Assembly: GCA_900546355.1 (NCBI GenBank)
Contig: URCM01000037.1
Location: 1 to 26,032 of the forward strand
Source: an uncultured Bacteroides sp.
GTDB lineage: Bacteria > Bacteroidota > Bacteroidia > Bacteroidales > Bacteroidaceae
Reading direction: 5' to 3'
DNA: 26,032 nt
The position numbers were made by a program, and so were the translations under genes. Position 1 is the first letter of the stretch. Every line of letters starts with the position of its first letter. Below are positions 22,546 to 26,032 of the stretch, one piece after another. The notes beneath the pieces were generated by a model. The model saw nothing but the letters and a program-made list of their open reading frames with translations. It was not told the origin of the DNA and ran no database searches.

Positions 22546-23292
22546 TCATTTATTATGCTCGCGGATAAACATATCCAATGCGGCAGGCATCGAGGGAGCA
22601 GCCACTGTAGGAGCCTCCAAGTCCAAACGCAATCCGGCATCCTTTACCGCTTTTGCCGTAGTCGGCCCGAAACTTCCGATAGCAATATCTTTCTGCTCAA
22701 ACTTAGGGAAGTTTTTCATCAACGACTGGATTCCTGCCGGACTGAAGAAAATAAGCATATCGTAATCGAACTGCTCTTCCGGAGTGAAATCATTGCTTAC
22801 CGTGCGATACATCACTGCTTCGGTATGCTGGATGTGATGTTTATCCAACAGGTCTTTCACTTCATCGTTGTGTACATCCGACATCGGAATCAAATATTTC
22901 TCCGAATTGTGCTTTACCATCAGAGGCACTAAATCGGCGAACTTGCCCGTAGCACCGAAGAATACTTTCCTTTTACGGTACTGAACATATTTCTGGATAT
23001 ACAGAGCGATGGTCTCTGACGTGCAGAAATACTTCATGGTTTCGGGAATGGTCACACGCAACTCCGTACAAAGATTGAAGAAGTGATCAATAGCGTGACG
23101 TGAAGTAAACACAACAGCGGTATGATTCAAAATGGAAATCTTCTGTTGTCTGAACTCCTTTGCCGACAAACTCTCAACTTTTATAAATGGGCGAAAATCT
23201 ATTTTCACTCCATACTTCTCAGCAATGTCAAAATATGGTGACTTTTCTGATGTTGGTTTAGGCTGAGAAACGAGGACTTTTTTAATCTTCAA
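22546..23292 (-). CDS. hemD: Uroporphyrinogen-III synthase HemD
   Basis: HemD closes and inverts ring D of hydroxymethylbilane to give uroporphyrinogen III, the branch point of heme and corrinoid synthesis. The 248-residue length fits. The two-domain fold is supported by VLVSQPKP at the start, AVVFTSRHAIDHFF at about 59-72, YLIPMSDV in the middle and DMLIFFSPAGIQSLMK followed by IAIGSFGPTTAKAVKDAGL toward the end, the phosphate-like binding turn of the family. Few residues are strictly conserved in HemD, so the family call rests on these blocks and the length. The DUF4271 gene ends 4 bases upstream, so the two are co-transcribed. Many Bacteroidales lack a complete heme pathway, so the product may serve corrinoid-type chemistry or be a remnant of the pathway. 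Confidence 0.88.
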   Translation of the reverse strand: MKIKKVLVSQPKPTSEKSPYFDIAEKYGVKIDFRPFIKVESLSAKEFRQQKISILNHTAVVFTSRHAIDHFFNLCTELRVTIPETMKYFCTSETIALYIQKYVQYRKRKVFFGATGKFADLVPLMVKHNSEKYLIPMSDVHNDEVKDLLDKHHIQHTEAVMYRTVSNDFTPEEQFDYDMLIFFSPAGIQSLMKNFPKFEQKDIAIGSFGPTTAKAVKDAGLRLDLEAPTVAAPSMPAALDMFIREHNK

Positions 23293-23296
23293 GGCA

Positions 23297-24106
23297 CTAA
23301 AAATTTAAAATCACAATTTGGTTCATATAGAGGATTCCTTTTGCTAAAAGCAGAAGGGGTACCATTTCGAGGGCACAAAAGTACAGAATAAAATGAAGAA
23401 AACCATAACTTTGACTGAAAAAGTTCCTAAATCCCTTATAAAATAACAATATTTTAGCGAAAACCAAGGTAATTGCTATCAATATATTACTGATTGCAAA
23501 ACCCGGACGGAAGTAAACAATGAACAGCATGAGTGGAAACAGGATGAAGCACAACGCGCTCAAAATGTCGAAATAGGTCTGAATCCACACCCGGCCCCGT
23601 TCTTTCTCGAAGAAAACCCAATTGACAAAACGGTAGCTCCCCCACTTGAACAACATATAGGCTACTGATAAAAAAATATATACACCTATCAATGCCTCAT
23701 GAGGCGTAACATAAGCCAGAGCGGGAAATGCCGTCACCGAATAATCATAGAAAAACAGGCCATAGCAGATGCAGGTGAGCAACGGGAACGCTACCGTATA
23801 ACCATTGTCGGTACTCTGCGCATCATCAAACAAGCTGCTTCGTTCTTTGCGCTGGAACAACGCTTTTATATGTTGGACAATGTACTTCTTCCCGTTCTTT
23901 ACCACATGAGCGAACACGAAAAAACAAATCAGGAACAAACAGGTGACCGACCATTCGGAATGAATACGGTAGGGCAACGGAACCCCTTGCATGCCAACCG
24001 TTGAAACGGCTTGCACGCTTTTTGCCAAAGCACTGTCAAGCTGTAATTCCTGCTTGTGCGCTATCTCTACAACGTATTCGAATCCGATGGAGCAAGTATC
24101 GTTCAT
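23297..24106 (-). CDS. DUF4271 multispanning membrane protein
   Basis: The 269-residue protein matches the DUF4271 family in length and layout. After a polar N-terminal domain come hydrophobic helices at about 53-69, 105-120, 137-153, 180-199, 204-223 and 235-260. Conserved-looking positions include KWGSYRFVNWVFFEK (154-168) and RNFFSQSYGFLHFILYFCALE (227-247). Its function is unknown, but it sits beside hemD in many Bacteroidetes genomes. Its ATG (24106) overlaps the end of the LOG-family gene (stop at 24103) in an ATGA arrangement, and hemD starts 4 bases after its stop, so the three genes are tightly coupled. A link to tetrapyrrole synthesis or export is only a neighbourhood inference. Confidence 0.85.
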   Translation of the reverse strand: MNDTCSIGFEYVVEIAHKQELQLDSALAKSVQAVSTVGMQGVPLPYRIHSEWSVTCLFLICFFVFAHVVKNGKKYIVQHIKALFQRKERSSLFDDAQSTDNGYTVAFPLLTCICYGLFFYDYSVTAFPALAYVTPHEALIGVYIFLSVAYMLFKWGSYRFVNWVFFEKERGRVWIQTYFDILSALCFILFPLMLFIVYFRPGFAISNILIAITLVFAKILLFYKGFRNFFSQSYGFLHFILYFCALEMVPLLLLAKGILYMNQIVILNF

Positions 24107-24690
24107 ACGGTCGCAAATTTACGGATTTCTTTGTTCCAAAGCGGAAGAGAAGCACATAAATCTACAGCCTCATCGGGAGTAAAAGCCACTTCCCATAAAG
24201 CCGCATGCTCACGGCGCATAAAATGTTGGTCGATGGCTTGCTCCAACATCTCAATCAACGGAGTATAAAAAGCACCCGTATTCAAGATAACAACCGGTTT
24301 ATCATAAAGTCCCAACTGTTTCCAGGTAATGATTTCCATCAGTTCTTCCATCGTGCCGCATCCTCCGGGCAAGGCAATAACCGCATCCGACATCTTAGCC
24401 ATCAAACCCTTACGTTCGTGCATGGTTTCGGTTTCTACCAACCGGGTCAATCCCGTGTGATGCCATCCCTGCTCTACCATAAACCGTGGGATAACACCCG
24501 TCACCGTACCTCCTGCGGCAAGCACGGCATCGTTCAGGCATCCCATCAGCCCTACTCTCCCGGCTCCATCAATCAGGTTTATCTGCCTTTCCGCCAAAAG
24601 ACATCCCAATCTTTCAGCCGCTTCGAAATAAACCGGAGCGATTTGCGGGCTGGATGCGCAATATACACAGATGTTCTTTATTTCATTCAT
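24103..24690 (-). CDS. LOG-family protein (cytokinin riboside 5'-monophosphate phosphoribohydrolase type)
   Basis: The 195-residue protein belongs to the LOG family, which removes the ribose phosphate from cytokinin nucleotides or from AMP-like nucleotides. The nucleotide motif PGGCGTMEE is at 108-116 with the catalytic Glu116, and the ETETMHERKG segment (86-95) supplies the Arg93 and Glu that bind the phosphate. The first glycine loop reads LIDGAGRVGLMG (39-50) rather than the common YGGG-x-GLMG, which changes one loop beside the site. TWKQLGLYDKPVVILN is well kept. In bacteria the natural substrate is often unknown. It is the first gene of the tightly packed run to hemD and its start lies after a palindrome that separates it from metK. 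Confidence 0.9.
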   Translation of the reverse strand: MNEIKNICVYCASSPQIAPVYFEAAERLGCLLAERQINLIDGAGRVGLMGCLNDAVLAAGGTVTGVIPRFMVEQGWHHTGLTRLVETETMHERKGLMAKMSDAVIALPGGCGTMEELMEIITWKQLGLYDKPVVILNTGAFYTPLIEMLEQAIDQHFMRREHAALWEVAFTPDEAVDLCASLPLWNKEIRKFATV

Positions 24691-24707
24691 AATTTACTTA
24701 TAATAAA

Positions 24708-24766
24708 TCACCACAGATTACATAGATATTATAATTATATGAGATAATCCGTGTAATCTGTGGTGA
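24708..24766. repeat. Intergenic palindrome (CACCACAGATTACA type) after metK
   Basis: TCACCACAGATTACATAGAT pairs with ATCCGTGTAATCTGTGGTGA with few mismatches around an AT-rich loop. It begins 11 bases beyond the minus-strand metK stop and 18 bases before the LOG start, so it may end or process the metK transcript. It is one of the cleanest members of the family described at 3864. Confidence 0.78.
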
Positions 24767-24776
24767 AAAAATTAAG

Positions 24777-26032
24777 TCATTTCAGCCCGAAAGCCGCTTT
24801 CACTTTATCTACATAGTCCAGTTTCTCCCATGTGAAAAGCTCTACTTCCACATCCTTGTTGCCTTCGTAAAGCGACTCAAAATGCTTGGTCACGATTTTC
24901 GGTTCACGCCCCATGTGGCCGTAGGCGGCTGTTTCGCTATAAATCGGGTTACGAAGCTTCAACCGTTCTTCGATGGCACGCGGACGCATATCGAACAGTC
25001 CTTCGATTTTCTTGGCTATTTCCCCATCGCTCATAGCCACATGGCCGCGTCCATACGTATTGACATAAATATTAATCGGACGTGCCACACCAATGGCGTA
25101 CGATACTTGTACCAATATTTCATCGGCTACACCTGCCGCAACCAAGTTCTTAGCGATATGACGTGCGGCGTATGCGGCACTACGGTCTACTTTGCTGGGG
25201 TCTTTACCCGAGAATGCGCCTCCTCCATGAGCACCTGCGCCTCCATACGTATCTACAATAATCTTACGTCCTGTCAGTCCCGTATCTCCATGCGGGCCTC
25301 CGATAACGAACTTGCCGGTCGGATTGACATGGTATGTAATCTTACCATTGAACAACTTCAGTACATCCGGATTGTGTATTTCCGCTATCACACGGGGCAT
25401 CAAAATCTGGATTACATCGTTGTAAATCTGTTCCAACATAGCCTTATCCGCTTTCTCTTGCGCTTCTTTCGTATCATTTTCAGGCAAGATGAATTCATCG
25501 TGCTGCGTAGAGATAACAATCGTGTCAATGCGTACCGGACGCCGGTTGTCATCATATTCCACGGTTACCTGGCTTTTGGCATCCGGACGGAGGTAAGTCA
25601 TCACTTTGCCTTCGCGACGAATTTCGGCCAATACAATCAACAGTTTATGTGCCAAGTCGAGCGATAAAGGCATATAATTCTCGGTTTCATTTGTAGCATA
25701 GCCAAACATCATGCCCTGATCGCCTGCCCCCTGCTCCATCGGGTCTTCGCGCTCTACACCGCGATTGATATCGGGACTCTGTTCATGAATAGCGGAAAGC
25801 ACACCGCACGAATTACCTTCGAACATGTATTCGCTTTTGGTATAGCCGATACGGTTGATAACTTCGCGTGCCACGCGCTGCATATCAATATATGCTTTGG
25901 TTTTCACTTCTCCTGCCAGCACTACCTGTCCGGTAGTCACTAATGTTTCGCAAGCTACTTTCGAACTGGGGTCGTACGCCAACAGTTTGTCAAGCACAGC
26001 GTCGGAAATCTGATCCGCCACTTTGTCGGGGT
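24777..26032 (-). CDS. metK: S-adenosylmethionine synthetase, 5' end outside the window
   Basis: MetK makes S-adenosylmethionine from methionine and ATP. The frame enters at the window edge with [14 protein letters not shown], the sequence just after the ATP-binding His of SEGHPDK, so only about 15 N-terminal residues are missing. [12 protein letters not shown] holds the second signature, [16 protein letters not shown] the third, and [20 protein letters not shown] the phosphate-binding loop with Lys and Asp residues in place. The total of about 430 residues is slightly longer than the 384 of Escherichia coli because of an insert ([21 protein letters not shown]), usual in Bacteroidetes. Its product feeds the methyltransferases whose by-product is handled by the nucleosidase and LuxS at 12399-13598. 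Confidence 0.97.
   Translation of the reverse strand, partial: PDKVADQISDAVLDKLLAYDPSSKVACETLVTTGQVVLAGEVKTKAYIDMQRVAREVINRIGYTKSEYMFEGNSCGVLSAIHEQSPDINRGVEREDPMEQGAGDQGMMFGYATNETENYMPLSLDLAHKLLIVLAEIRREGKVMTYLRPDAKSQVTVEYDDNRRPVRIDTIVISTQHDEFILPENDTKEAQEKADKAMLEQIYNDVIQILMPRVIAEIHNPDVLKLFNGKITYHVNPTGKFVIGGPHGDTGLTGRKIIVDTYGGAGAHGGGAFSGKDPSKVDRSAAYAARHIAKNLVAAGVADEILVQVSYAIGVARPINIYVNTYGRGHVAMSDGEIAKKIEGLFDMRPRAIEERLKLRNPIYSETAAYGHMGREPKIVTKHFESLYEGNKDVEVELFTWEKLDYVDKVKAAFGLK

Overview
This 26 kb window looks like a chromosomal segment of a Bacteroidales species, most likely Bacteroides or Phocaeicola. The grounds are the repeated TAnnTTTG-type -7 promoter motif (best case TTTG-N19-TAcaTTTG at 290-320), lipoproteins with an acidic stretch after the lipobox cysteine (for example C-SDDDE), and family members typical of the group (DUF4840-like, DUF4988-like and DUF4271 proteins, a Bacteroidetes-type YfhO protein). 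No tRNA, rRNA, CRISPR array or intact insertion sequence was seen.

Layout. (1) 1-2585: a small lipoprotein of unknown function, an RfaS/CgeB-like glycosyltransferase and a DUF4840-like lipoprotein. (2) 2852-9518: a glycosyltransferase cluster. It holds a DxD-type GT-A protein, a rhamnosyltransferase-like GT2, an HlpA-like GT2, a Nudix hydrolase, a fucosyltransferase-like GT, a GT4 and another GT2. With the gene at 912 this makes seven glycosyltransferases. No flippase or polymerase is present, so I infer assembly of a fixed-length glycan such as a lipooligosaccharide core. (3) 9814-12306: a large YfhO-family membrane protein. (4) 12399-13598: MTA/SAH nucleosidase followed by LuxS, the two SAH-detoxifying steps of the activated methyl cycle; MetK, which makes the S-adenosylmethionine, lies at the right end of the window. 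(5) 13994-16144: a secreted M3 peptidyl-dipeptidase. (6) 16251-16990: gene remnants. An antitoxin with an early stop and a RelE-like toxin are fused tail-to-tail to the first third of a cytosine-C5 DNA methyltransferase. (7) 17183-19588: a visibly AT-rich surface lipoprotein with a coiled coil, collagen-like repeat and von Willebrand A domain. (8) 19803-26032: a same-strand housekeeping run transcribed right to left: metK, LOG-family gene, DUF4271 gene, hemD, rnpA, yidD, tatD-like, tyrS.

The most unusual signals are intergenic. A degenerate family of long palindromes (ends TTCACCACAGA...TCTGTGGTGAA) sits between many genes. A short transposon-like element with 18-bp terminal inverted repeats (AGAARCTGTTTTGAATTT) is present three times: two 92-bp copies differing by one base, and one 194-bp copy that keeps a 49-codon reading frame. 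Two copies are inserted inside palindromes of the first family. A three-unit, exactly 22-nt-spaced array of 16-bp palindromes lies downstream of luxS.
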